In this document: positions 10,670-22,579 of the stretch, piece after piece
Numbering within the stretch: position 1 is the first letter of the stretch
Layout: each line of letters begins with the position of its first letter
Assembly: GCA_019055375.1 (NCBI GenBank)
Contig: JAHQIW010001307.1
Span: 62,001 to 126,000 of the forward strand
Direction: 5' to 3'
Length of the DNA stretch: 64,000 bases
DNA from: Parelaphostrongylus tenuis
Taxonomy: Eukaryota; Nematoda; Chromadorea; Rhabditida; Metastrongylidae
Made by a program: the position numbers and the translations under genes
The notes under the pieces: generated by a model
What the model was told of the DNA's origin: nothing
The model's database searches: none
What the model saw: the letters and a program-made list of their open reading frames with translations, nothing else

Positions 10670-12235
10670 CTTAACACTTAAGCATAGTCCCCTTTTTGGC
10701 TCATTGAAATCACTTTTGAGTTCCTCTACGTAAACCCTTTTTAAGCCCCTTCCCAGATTGTTAATTAAACAAGGCGATTTTAGGAAATTAGTCGTCGTGT
10801 TTTTAATGAATAGTTATTGAATGAAAACTGACTTCAATGCGCATTTCGATTCTGAGCCAATGATACCATCTGAATTTTAGCCAGCCATGCGAAATTGGTT
10901 GCGCTGGTGAATGCTTCAGTCAACTAATATTGATGAATTCAGTAATAGTCTGAGTATTCCTGTTCTGCATTAATGTGATCTGAATGCATCATCTATGAAT
11001 TACCTTTGCTAAATATTCAAAAGAAAAACCATGAAAGTGGACGACGTTGATAAGCGTTGTTGGTGAGCTATCATCGCCATAGTTCTATTTTACAGCACTG
11101 TTTATCACCATGTACTCTCCATAGATCTCACTATCTTACACTGTAAAATTTAAGGTTGATCGCTGCAGAGCTTGACGAGATCATCCAACTCATTAGTAAC
11201 GAGGTCTAATCTCGTGTGCAGGAGCGTAGGACGATTCGAACTTGGTGAATTGCGTCTCGTCCACCATGTCTTGGTCGCCTTCAAGGCACCTCGCTGGAAT
11301 AAGGTTGATTTTCGATGCTTGTAAGCATCGTGAAATTTTTTCTCATAGATCAAATTCCTTAGAGAGCTAAACCTTTGTAAAGAATCAGAATATCCTTGTT
11401 GTAGAATTTGTAAGGAGAACTATTTGGATGTGAACTACCAAGTGTAGATTATTGTTCTGGTCTCGGATCACGCCCTGCACAATATCTGCGTTGGATGTGG
11501 GATCGATCAAGCATATCATAAGCTCTTTGTGACGGAACAATTTGAAGGGAATGAATTGGCGTCAATGCAAGTCATGCATTGTGCTTCATCACTTAAGCGT
11601 TTAGGTCATCATATCGTCGACAGCATGGCTAAATAGAGGAAAGACACGCAACTTTCTTGAAAACTAAAAGAAACCAACGTGTGTTTTGAAAAATTTCACT
11701 GTGATCCCTGTGCCCGTATCGCGTTTCGATGCTGATGTGCCAAAGTAACGGCTTAACAAGCACAAAAACCTCATTATGACTATACATATTTTTTGCATTA
11801 ATGGGTCAAAATTGTCATCCTGCGAAGAATTACCCACTGCACTCTTAATTCTATCATTGACCACTATGACTGTAGTGCATTCTCTGATAAGGGGCAAAGT
11901 ATAAAAAAATAGCTTCATTGAACTACAAATTTTTGTTAGGATTCTTGATTTTTTCTTTAAGGCTTTACCAGTTTATAATGACGTCGGTCATAGTTTGCAT
12001 TTATTGTGAGTCAGTCATTATCCGACGTGCGGTAACTAATACCTCACATGGGAATTCGCTTTCATTGTCTAATTTTGCAAATCCTCGCCTCCATTTTTTC
12101 TGAAATTAATTCGACCCAAGTATCATCGTTACACATCATAAATAATAAGTGATGGTTAGTTAATATTTGTAAGCGACACCTACTCATCAGTAACATCGAC
12201 GCAAACCCTTTTCACACAAACCTTTGTCAGTTGAA
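10670..12235. other. Intergenic, nothing firmly recognised
   Basis: A minus-strand frame at 11150-11353 ends in NELDDLVKLC, which weakly recalls the linker of RTE polyproteins, but the match is too short to call. No exon structure was seen. Confidence 0.35.
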
Positions 12236-12238
12236 ATG

Positions 12239-12529
12239 TTAGAAAGCGCTCATTTTGAGCATAAATTTAGCGTTGTCCGAAATTCGCTTTTCTCTTGCCC
12301 TCGTTAGATTCCGCGCACGTCGATTTTTTATACGGATTTCCGAGATTGACATGCCGTCGTTCCGCGTCGTTTTTAATTTATCATGAAGTGGCAAGAATTG
12401 GCATCCTTCCAGCCATGTTCGATTTATTTCTCGCTTAACTTTTTCGTCAGTGCTGAAAAATGATTCCAGAAGGAGTTTTGTGTTGATACTTTGGCAAACT
12501 GCGCTCTTTCCAGCGATGACGACGTTCAT
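12239..12529 (-). CDS. Unrecognised 96-residue open frame, doubtful
   Basis: The frame opens with ATG, encodes a basic, Lys/Arg/Ser-rich protein starting MNVVIAGKSAV and ends with a stop. Family unknown; the GKS near the start does not form a proper P-loop. No nearby TTTTCAG acceptor, upstream exon or neighbour supports expression, and chance openness is plausible. It is listed only because it is the most coding-like frame in the first 18 kb. Confidence 0.12.
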   Translation of the reverse strand: MNVVIAGKSAVCQSINTKLLLESFFSTDEKVKREINRTWLEGCQFLPLHDKLKTTRNDGMSISEIRIKNRRARNLTRAREKRISDNAKFMLKMSAF

Positions 12530-12719
12530 TGTGAAGTATCCAATATTATGAGTTTGAGTTATATATGAATACTGTGTTTCACCAGAACTTTGTAAAATCG
12601 GACTAATTTCATTAGAGATTGTTTGTATTTGAAAAACGGAAGAGGCTTAGTTTTATTTACGAACAACTGTTGAAAGCGTTACACTTAGCCGACTAGAATT
12701 TTACTATCGCGATTGAAAG

Positions 12720-13000
12720 CGGGTGAGGGCGGAGTAATGCGCTGTCTGGTGATGTGGTTTATCAGAAAGCAAGGTGATAAGCACGGCTGTGGTTCGATCT
12801 TTCTATCAACACTCTTACTATAAATAGCAGGAGTCTTACTTTACGCTTTCGCTTGGCTAGCACTTGAAAAAATCGTCCCAAGTAATTTTCTACAGCACTG
12901 ACTAAAAAAATTTTCTTCAAAGTGTGGTCGGAGCAGCACGTGAAATATTTAAAGACCATTGTCGAAGATTAGTACAGAAACGAACTGAATTCTTGAAGTG
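12720..13000 (+). repeat. Diverged tRNA-like repeat and flank
   Basis: GGAGTAATGCGCTGTCTGGT, then AAGCAAGGTGATAAGCACGG and GTGGTTCGATCTTTCTATCA resemble a box A/box B pair (compare AAGCAAGGTGAAAAGCATAA at 16070). Downstream GTGGTCGGAGCAGCACGTGA, then AAAGACCATTGTCGAAG matches a stretch in ALKBH8 intron 12 near 44430 (AATCGGAACAACACGTGAAT). Confidence 0.4.
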
Positions 13001-13004
13001 CTTG

Positions 13005-16000
13005 TTTCCGCACGATAAGTCTAATAACGGATCGTGTGAAGAGAAAGAAAAAAAATGGAAGCGGTCCATTGTAGAGTTGTGCCTAGGGATCTTTTGCAAA
13101 ATATCTAGAGGTTTTTGGTGCGATCCTGCCCATTGGCAAATCAGGCCCCTATATCATCAGAGTCGGATAATTCTACCGTCCCCATTTAAGAATTAAAAAC
13201 ACTGATTTTGCACGTGGAGAAGCCACCAAAGTCATCACATGGGCTAAATGTGCGTTCGATCACCTCTACGAAGATTTGTGAAGTCGTGTGCTTGGTCAAT
13301 CTTTTGACCATTGATTATTCAGCTGGAAGCAACTCCGTATCGCTTTGCCTACGAAAGTCAGTAAAAATCAGGTAAAATTCAGTCCCCTTTCACCATATAT
13401 CAGTCTATAGATCTACTAGACGGAGATGATTTTGTCGCAACTCTTTAACAGCGTCTGCGTTGTCGTAGCAAACGAGTTAGCTAAAATTGTGAAGGAAATG
13501 GTTCAGAAAATTAAATGTGTTTCCAGCTACGTCCGGGATGTAATGAAAGTAGCAGGAACAGCTTAATTCTCTTCATCAACACGTTTCTTATCTTCACATA
13601 ACTTGTACGGTTGATAGAACATTTCAGTTATTCAGAGTAGTGGTCGGAACATGATGATTCTACCTATCCACTAAGCAAGTTAATAAAAAAAATGCGAGCA
13701 TAAAATTGGGAGAAAGTGAATTTTTTTATCACGATATCTTGCAAAATAGAATTTGAATCGAGCTTCCAAGATGTGAAACAACAATTTAACTTCTGCGGAA
13801 GCTATGATCAAATTTGTTCACCAAATCTCTCAAAATCAAATTCTACGCTGCAGATTCTGTGGCGGGCAGAGCAATGGAATTCCTTAACAGCGTAAGAGAG
13901 AACTAATTCCTTAAGAACATAAAAGAGAACTAATGAAAATTTTGATGTCACTTGTTATTCGTTTGGTAATTGATGAAAGGTCGCATGACACAATGAATTC
14001 TCGAGACTTTCTTATGATGTGGTGTACATAATTCTAGATTTCCATAGAAAAACTGCTGCCACCTACCTTCAACGGAGGCTTTTTTGTAGGCAGTCTTAAC
14101 AAACTGAGCCTTGTGCAACCTATTCGTATATTCATGTGAACAGAGTGCATCACATAATGTTTCATTTCAGAGCAAAACTTCGGGACACTGTCATTCTGTT
14201 GCAATAGCGTGATTGATCAGAGACTGTTTCTAATGACATAAATTGATACGAAGAACCCATCGTTTTGTATTCCCTCCTGATGGATACCCAGGTTTTTACT
14301 GAACAATGTCGGGATCTGTGAAATATTCGTGAAGAAAGGTTTTGCAGAGTGTTGTTGATGTTTGTCTGTAAAAACGATAGATGATTCTTGGAACCTGCGT
14401 ATCTATTGAGGGAAATGATGCTCAAATAGGAATATTCTCTGTTATCATATGAAATTTAATGCGAGCTGAAGTGGATATCTTTTCCAAAGAATACTCATAA
14501 ACACTTCCTTGCAGACGCTTATCGTATATTTGCGCTGGAATCTGAAAACTCCTAAAAAATTTACTTTCTCTCACCGTCTTTTGTCTAGACAGCGAAGGGT
14601 TTTAGAAATTGAGGCGAAGTGAACCATAAGCGATCGGAAGGAAGGTTCAGCGCGACAGCTAATAAGGATACACGCATTCTTCATGAGTTGCGGCGCTACC
14701 TACTTGTGTTCTTATCCTTACACGCCAATGCATCCAGATATCCAGCTGTCCACAATTGAATCGCATTTCGAATTCCTTTTCTCGTGCCATTTTTTGCCTC
14801 ACTATTCCTCTGTCTTGAGACGTAGCAAAAATCTTGAGAAACTAGTTCAAAACTGGAGTTCAAGGATTTAGTTGCTGCGTCTTTACTAATTACTGGTTAT
14901 TCAAAAAAAAATTAATTTTGATGCGCATAAATATGGCGCTTCAATCGTACGGGACTATGATCGGTATCATGAAAAGGTTGAGCAGATCCCTCCTACTTAA
15001 GTAATACACTGGCAAATCGGATCTTCAGATCATTTTTCGTTTTTTCAGTATCATATCTCCATTGAATAACCAGCAGGTTGATAAAATAAGTCTAATTGTT
15101 CTGATTTCAGTCGTCACTGCTGTAAAAATCAAATGTTTTAAAGTTTTTTTTTTTCAAAAGAATCATAGTTCATTTTCATGGCGTGAACCTTGATATAGCG
15201 GTGATATCGATATCAGGAAAAAACTATGTTACGATGTAACGAAAAGTGTTTTTACTGATACCCCTGCAGACAAGTGGCATCATATCATCCGTAAGTAAAT
15301 CGTTCCCCGACTCGGGAAATAGAAAGCCGGAAAGAGTATGTGATCTAGAGAAGAGGATTTCTCTGGTACTGTCAGTCTTTCTATGACTGTATGAATCAAC
15401 CTTTTCGTGGTTTTTTTTTTTTGAGAAGGCGAAGCTATATACTATTTTCACACTGTCGGGCCACAGTTCTGTCACTATTCTGAGTAAATAAAATTCACTG
15501 CCATGGATTTCTTAATGATCGCGGCATAGATAAAGCTACTTATTCGTCGATGTCATTTCCGTAAGCTTATTTCGTTGAGTTATTCCACGTCTGGATTTCC
15601 TTAAATTGAGGTAATTCTCATCGAGATCCGTATAGAAAACTTCAGAAAGTAATCAAATACGATAGCATAGAAAGGCTGGAAAGAAAGCTCTATCCTAGCT
15701 AGTTGACAATCTAACTTCAACAAGAATGCGAGTGCACATATCATGGAACACATAATAACTGTCCTTACTACTTTTCACTTCTAAAAATTCTTGTGATGCT
15801 TAATAAGTTGATTCGAGTAAAGTAGTGGGCATAAAAGGTGCTGCAGCAAAATCGACCAATATCTAAATTGCTTTACAGTTGTTTGATGAATATTCCTTGC
15901 AAACGCAAGTAAATGTACGTTCAGCACATTTGCTGTATATTACCTCTATGGAGGTTATGTTATTTTAAGCGTTTCTTCCCATATGTCCTGATTTAAAGGC

Positions 16001-16020
16001 ACTTGCAAAGTGATTAGCCT
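13005..16020. other. Long intergenic stretch, nothing recognised
   Basis: About 3 kb of AT-rich DNA holds only short random frames. No exon with acceptor and donor, tRNA or clear transposon signature was found. Confidence 0.4.
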
Positions 16021-16024
16021 AGAA

Positions 16025-16290
16025 TTTTCGAGGAGACGAAATAGCGCAGCGGTTAGTGATGTAATTCTAGAAGCAAGGTGAAAAGCATAACGGTGGCTCT
16101 ATACCCTCCTTCATCACTATTTTGCAGTCAATCAACAAACGTCGTAGGGAACGTCTTAGCTCGGCTATTTTAACAAATTGCGTGAAGAATCTTGTGCCCA
16201 GCGTTCTCTGGTAATCATAAGGAAGACGGAATCCTCAAGGAGCAGCCGACGTGAAGTATCCGAAGATCTCTGCGGAGGATGAAAGAGTAG
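16025..16290 (+). repeat. tRNA-like SINE, variant of family A
   Basis: AATAGCGCAGCGGTTAGTGA (box A), then GGTGGCTCTATACCCTCCTT (box B region), TGCAGTCAATCAACAAACGT and GGAACGTCTTAGCTCGGCTA align with the copies at 6865-7090 and 44075-44310. A further box-A/B-like pair lies at 16625-16690 (GTAGCGTACTGGTTAGGGGG, TTAATTCGACCCTAC). Confidence 0.5.
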
Positions 16291-16699
16291 AAACGAACTG
16301 CAGTGAGCATTGCTGGAATCCGCATAATAAATTATGATGGCGGATCGTGTAAAAATTAGGTAACTGAATTTACAAAATGGTACGATTTTTTGTTTTCATT
16401 ACAATACAATGCAATTTACCATACGAGCAATAGAAAAGCGGTCTCAAGGAACCAGTCCATCGCGTCTTCAATGATTATTAATATTACTGATTACTGATAG
16501 GTACTGATTTCTGTTCACATGGAAATTTGAGGTTTGAATACTGATCGGATTCTCTGTGGATTGCTTTCGCTTGTGTTATTTTTGTGTTTTGATCAACCAT
16601 TAATAGGCGAACTCTGTTTTCACCGCGAGTGTGTAGCGTACTGGTTAGGGGGTCATGTAATGGACACGTGGTGTTAATTCGACCCTACTCCCTTGGTAA

Positions 16700-17770
16700 G
16701 TTAAGCCCTTCATCTTCTCCAGAGTCTGCAAATTGGCACTTGATCCGTTGGCGAGTGTAAAAATGCGCTGACATAATACATTGATAAGGCTGGCCAGCCA
16801 TTATATGGTGTGCCAAATGCTGTATCTTTTACATTTTCATGGAGTATAAGTAACCCGATCGGAGCAAAGCCTTTTTCACCTTTTTCTTAGACTATAGTGA
16901 TCTCTTTATAACTCAGATTTCGACTATTTCAATTATGTATTTGGTTTTTGAATAGCAGCAAGATCACGTTTCACCTTCAGGGAGTATTTTTTTTAGTGTT
17001 TAGGTTTGGTGGATAGCTTTTTACAGGTTTTACTAATTATTTGATAGCTTGGACAAGCGGTGATTTTTGAAATTGGGTTTGGTTTCAAATGCTTCCAAAG
17101 AAATCAAGAAAAATTAGTTTCCCACTAATGAGCGCCAGAAGCATATTAAAATGAGGAAATCGTGATGTATCAAAGTATCAAAAGGAATCGACAATATTGC
17201 TAAAAGAGACAGAAAATTTTCATAGTAAGTAACGAAAATCGTGCGTCTTTTGATTCGCGCTGCGTGTAGCATTTCCATCATCATTTCGGAAAGGCCGGTT
17301 TTCGTAGATTAGGAATTTTTTTTCTCAGTTTTGAAAAAGCTAGGTTTTCTGCACCTGGACTGTAAAAGAGATTTTGTTTTATCGTTTCACAGAAGCTAGC
17401 TTCTGTTTTCATTTTATATTGGCGCCATGACGTTCAAGCCGCCGGTTACCTACTACGAGTGTGAATCATATATTTCTCTTTGCTCTTACAGCGTTCTACG
17501 AAAACCATCTCCAAAACCACTTTTAGTCTGAGATTTGACTAGATTAGAATTATCGAATGACTGCTAAAAATGTAGTAAAAAAGCCGTCGTAAATGCCAGC
17601 CGAGCGAATTAAGCAGCCAAATGTGAAATTTAATTTGATTTTTGCTGCCACAACGCATTAAGAAGTCTTTTTGAGAACTAGACAAGGTGATCAAATTAGC
17701 GAGATTTGAGCTTTCATATTGTTTTCAAACGTCTAGTTTTGTTTACAGAAGAAGGCTTTTAGAAACTCGT
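16700..17770. other. Intergenic, nothing recognised
   Basis: No supported gene or repeat was seen in this 1-kb stretch. Confidence 0.4.
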
Positions 17771-17774
17771 GATT

Positions 17775-17885
17775 CCGATCCTGGACAGATTGGAGGATTG
17801 ATGTGTCATGGGCAAGTGAGCAAACCATCAACCACGTGTGCGTCGCAGAGCACTCCTGATCACTGGGCCACCGTGCTTTATGTTT
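17775..17885 (-). repeat. SINE family B head fragment
   Basis: On the plus strand GGCAAGTGAGCAAACCATCA, then CACGTGTGCGTCGCAGAGCA is the reverse complement of the family B tRNA-like head (TGCTCTGCGTCGCACACGAG, GGTCAATGGTTCGATC). Confidence 0.5.
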
Positions 17886-18089
17886 GCCTACAGTTCGCTA
17901 TCCAGAGGTTAGTTTGTCATAGATTTTCACTCTGATTCCTATGGTAACACACACGTGTGCATCAGAGCACTCATCTGCTTCATTGTTGTGGTGTTTCGGA
18001 GTTACTTGGATACTCAAGTTCTTGAACGTCCCGTCTTTAGAAATTGCGCAGACCCAGCACATAAAAATTTGCTGGTTTAGACGTTCTGT

Positions 18090-18430
18090 GCCCTGGAGTC
18101 CCGAAGTTAGCCTAGCCGGGACTTCCTCAGGTCATCGCCATATTAAAGCAGTCGCCTGCCCTTGTGGAATGAAGGGCGGTTACCACCTTGCGAGTACTAG
18201 CCACCAAAACGGCAGTCATCATAATACGGTTTACTCTAAGATGAGCTTTCTGGGTGGAAACGTCGGACTTCTTCTCAAATCGGGGACCCTGCGGGTGGTT
18301 GAGCTCCCGCTATGCTTCGCAGTCGGACACCGAACTCCCCAGCCGCGATGAGACGGAAACCATTTCGGAGGGTTTTGGCACTACCAGATATGGCACCGGT
18401 CTCCCTGAAACTTTTCCGGGTAATGCGATC
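18090..18430. repeat. Dispersed repeat R1, copy 2
   Basis: CGAGTACTAGCCACCAAAAC, then TTTCTGGGTGGAAACGTCGG and CTATGCTTCGCAGTCGGACA match the copy at 3080-3470 in order and orientation. Confidence 0.5.
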
Positions 18431-18439
18431 CTTTGCTCG

Positions 18440-18865
18440 ACTCGAGCGGGATCACCTCCATCACCACCGACAACTCCCCCTCGCGTCCGAGGGGGCGTGT
18501 TCTGGGGGCGGTGCCCGGCCCCACCCCCAGCGTCCGTGGCCGAATCAGTCGCTTCATGTTGACGGTGCAGCGTGCGGTTCATGGAGGGACTTCCCTATCG
18601 GTGCCGCAGGAGGTGCGACAGAGCCCGCGGCGGCTGTGGGCGGATCCAACGCTCGCGCTCCGTATCTCTCGCGGGTGTCGCCGATGAACGCTTTTTTTTT
18701 TGCTAGGCCTTTTTCCCATCGGGCGTCGCTGTTGCCCATAACGATCGATTTCTCCTCGTGTTGCTCTAGGGATTTGTTTTCGTCGTCGTCATCGTTCTCA
18801 TCGTCATCATGCATGCTTGTTTTCAGGCGCCAACCAACCGGTGACAAGTCGAGTTCGTCGTCATC
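18440..18865 (+). promoter_or_regulatory. GC-rich 5' flank of acs-19 with a possible trans-splice acceptor
   Basis: The DNA immediately upstream of acs-19 is far more GC-rich than its surroundings, notably 18470-18560. GTTTTCAG ends at 18826, 39 nt before the start codon, with an in-frame stop between the two. That fits a nematode SL trans-splice acceptor or the 3' end of a 5'-UTR intron. An opposite-strand frame of 152 residues here is acidic and low in complexity and is treated as a shadow. A promoter role is inferred from position only. Confidence 0.4.
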
Positions 18866-21800
18866 ATGTCCGACGCGAGAGTCAAGTTCGACATCACAAC
18901 TGAAGAACCCGCCGAGGAGGTTGGTCGTCTTTTTGTCACCTTCAATGATTACGTCACCACCACAGTATTCCATCCTGTTAATTTGGCTGGTGTTTCGCGG
19001 TCGTCCGTTCACTTTTTCTCATGTTTCTCCGCTAGAGCGCGCGTGGTGCAGTGCTTCGAGGCGCTCTGTGACGCATGTGGTCGATGGTTCGATCCCGCCC
19101 TAAGGCTCACCAAGCCTTCGATCCCATCGGGGTCGGTGAATTGGTACTAGAGTTTTTGGGAGGACAACAGCACTTGCGTGATAGGTATGCCACTGCGAGT
19201 CTTCGTAAAGGCTATATCATCCGATCACTTCAAACGGTACCTCAAGGATTGATCAGAGCCGGTGGCTTTTGGCTTTTTCTCTCATCCTGCCATCTTCACA
19301 TCGGCTTGTCTCGCTTCTATCAATACGTAGAGTTTTCAGGTATTCCTACCGCCAGCACCTCTTCTCGCTGGAGCTCATGTTTCTGGCCTGCAATCGTACT
19401 GGGAGAAGTACCGTTTCTCCATCAACGATTCCGACGCTTTCTGGAAAAGTATAGCTAAAGAACTACACTTTGCCGAAGGATCAACAAAGGTAGCTTTCCT
19501 GATTGCTCTGGATTGCATGTGCTCTCTCACAAGCCATTAAGTCTTTACTCCATAATGTTTAAGGCAGTGATGCGGTTTATTTAGGGCTTAGAATGGAACT
19601 TTGACGCAAAGAAAGGCGAGATTTTTTGCCGATTTATGGACGGAGCGAAGACGAACATCTCGTACAATTGCCTCGAGCGGAACATAAGGCGGGGTTATGG
19701 TAGTAAGGTGAGGTCTAAGTGGTTCATATTAGAATTTTGCTTGAAGTTCTGTTTTCAGGTGGCCTATATCTGGGAAGGTAACGAACCTGCTGACAACTTT
19801 AAAATCACCTATAGTGAGCTACATGCTCAGGTAAGTAGTCTGAGCAATTCGGGTTCTTTTTGGCTTTAAGGGGCAAGTGGAAAGCCGACACATTTGCTGA
19901 AGAAGAACTTTTCTAGGACCGCTAGTAACTATTCGAATGCTGAGACTTCAGGCTACAGCCCCACGTTGCCGGTTATTCAAACACCCTTTTATAATGCTGT
20001 AGAATCTAAAATGAAACTAGCCTCAGATGCCCATTTCGCCGGATAGAGCTCTTTCTTGGGACTATTAGTGATCAGAATACGCGTTTGCAACGCAGGAAAT
20101 TTCCTTTTGTAGCAACGTCTAAAAAGGCTTTGTCGTAAACCGGCGACGTGTCGCTATAGCCTGAAGTCTTAGCTTCCGAATAGTTCCTAACACTCCAATG
20201 AATGTTCCTGTCTAGCGAATGAGATCGGTTTTCCTTTGGCCCCCCTTTAACTAAAAAGAACCGCAATCCGATATATCTGCACTTGCAGACATCGGCTTTA
20301 TGTTACTTCCTATTGTTTGTATCAGTCTCATATATTGATTTAGTTGTACATAGATGGAACTTTCGAATAAGAATGGTGTATCGACATGTCCCACAATTTC
20401 TTTCGTACTATTGTTTTATTAGTTTTTTTTTTTCTCTTTCAAATTGAGTTACTGCCAAAAAGCTTTGGTGTTAGGCTGAGGAAAAAGCTTCTTAACGCCC
20501 TCTGAGAATTTAAAGTTCGTACATAAATTCAACCAAAAGCAACAATAATTGTTTTCCAAAGTAAAGACCATCTTTGTCCACGGTCTTCTGTCAACGTTCT
20601 GCAGCTTCCGGATCTGCTCGAATGTGGCCATTTCTTGGTCTTCGATTCCCGTAAACACCTGCCGTGCCTTTGTTCATCGGCATCCACTCAGGAAATTTCC
20701 CATTAAGCGGTAAAGACGCGAGATCAGACGACGCAGCATGTGGAATGTGGGTGGATGCGACAAGACCTCGACTCCCTCCATTTCATCAAACTTTTCCTTA
20801 GTTTTTTTATGCGATGTGAGGTCTAGCACTGTTCTGCTTAAACAGCGCGCTCGAAAATGTGGAACAGAATGGAAATACCCAAGAAATAGTATTTCGGGCA
20901 GATCCGGAAGGCATATCGTTAGCAAAAGCTCGTGGGTAGTGCTGTTCTTTATATTGAACAATAAATGTTGTTGTCTTCAATTGAATTTATGTGTAAACGC
21001 TGAGTTTTCAACGGGTGTTGAAGAAGTTTTTCCTTAATTCTAATATGTTGGAGAACGATCTAGTAACTTGGTCAGGCTTTTGGATACGGCCACAGCACCA
21101 TCGCTCTCCTTCTGAATGAAATGGACTATCGCAAATGATGTCTCGACGGACACCTCATGCGTTGAGCGACTACCTCACATTACAAACTCATTTCACCACA
21201 TTCTCAGGAAACTGGGCTGGACTTCTGTACTACATCCACCGTATAGCCCCATAATGCTCCATCAGATCATCATTGTTTCGCCCTGAAGCAGCATCTACGG
21301 GCTGAAACTTGAAGATTACAATGAGCTCAAGAATGACCTCTCCGACCTCTTCAGTTACCAGCCTCATTCTTTCTGTAAGGAAGGCATCCATTCTTCGGCT
21401 AGCAAATGGGTGCATATCATTGATCGTGAAGGGATAATATTCTTCACTAACTGATTTCTTCAAACATGTAATAATAGAGTTAACAAAAGTACGAAAGAAA
21501 TAATGTGATTACCCAATACATAAAGGGTTTTCGTCTGGCCGGTGTGTGGTGGAATTCTAAGAGAGATATTGCTTCTCAGGTCGTGAATTTCTCCGCTGTT
21601 CTTCGTGCTCATGGAGTACGTAAAGGAGACGTTGTTGCCTTGTACCTCCCAATGATTATGGAACTGGCAGTCGCCATGTTGGCATGTGCTCGAATCGGTA
21701 CGTGAAATTTAATAGACATTGAAAATTTCATATCCTACGCTCGTTGCAGCAATGTTGAATAAGAAATTCGCAAGACCGACTTATAGTTAATTTCGGCATT

Positions 21801-22516
21801 GTTTAATAATTCACCTATACAATGCACACTGTTGAATGATATGCAGAATAATCGACCTCAGGAGGTAGTTGTATCCGTGTTTCACATGCCACCGGTGACG
21901 CGTGCTACCATTACACCAGAGCGTGTTACTTTTATACATATCCAGTAGCTGCCATCGTAGTTGGATTCGATAGCGAAATGTGCTTACCAGGTTAAACCCG
22001 TTAAGGATCTTTTGCTGACATCCTTGATAATTTATATAGAAGAGTAGTCGCAGTGGTGTAGTGATGTAGTAATATCACACCCCTCTGGTACGAGTGAAAC
22101 GCGGGTTCAACTTCCGCCTGACGTCGAATGTTTTGCCTACCACTAGACAGTCATAAATATATATATATATATATACATATATATATGTATATATATACAT
22201 ATATATATGTATATATATATACATATTTATATAAAGGATAAAGCTCTCGGTGTTGATCAATTCCCGAGGGATGCGCCATGTATTTGACTTCAGTTTTCAA
22301 TTCGTTTGAGGTGATTGAATTGATATCGGGCCTTTACATTGACTCGCGGTGGCCTCCCGCTGAACCGAGTCATTGCTGCTTATCCTCCCAGACAAGTCTG
22401 AGACCAGTCGTACCAATTTACCGACCCCGGAGGGACGTATGGCCTGGTGAGCCATGAGCGTCAGATCGAACCATTGACCTCGTGTGCGACGCAGAGCACC
22501 TCTAGCCACATGCGCT

Positions 22517-22579
<63 letters not shown>

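Noticed and set aside
11150..11353. Possible RTE polyprotein fragment (NELDDLVKLC)
   Set aside because: The resemblance is limited to about ten residues and has no supporting flanking motif.
18554..19012. 152-residue acidic minus-strand frame opposite acs-19 exon 1
   Set aside because: It is low-complexity Asp/Glu-rich sequence produced by the GC-rich, repetitive 5' flank, with no family signature or splice sites.
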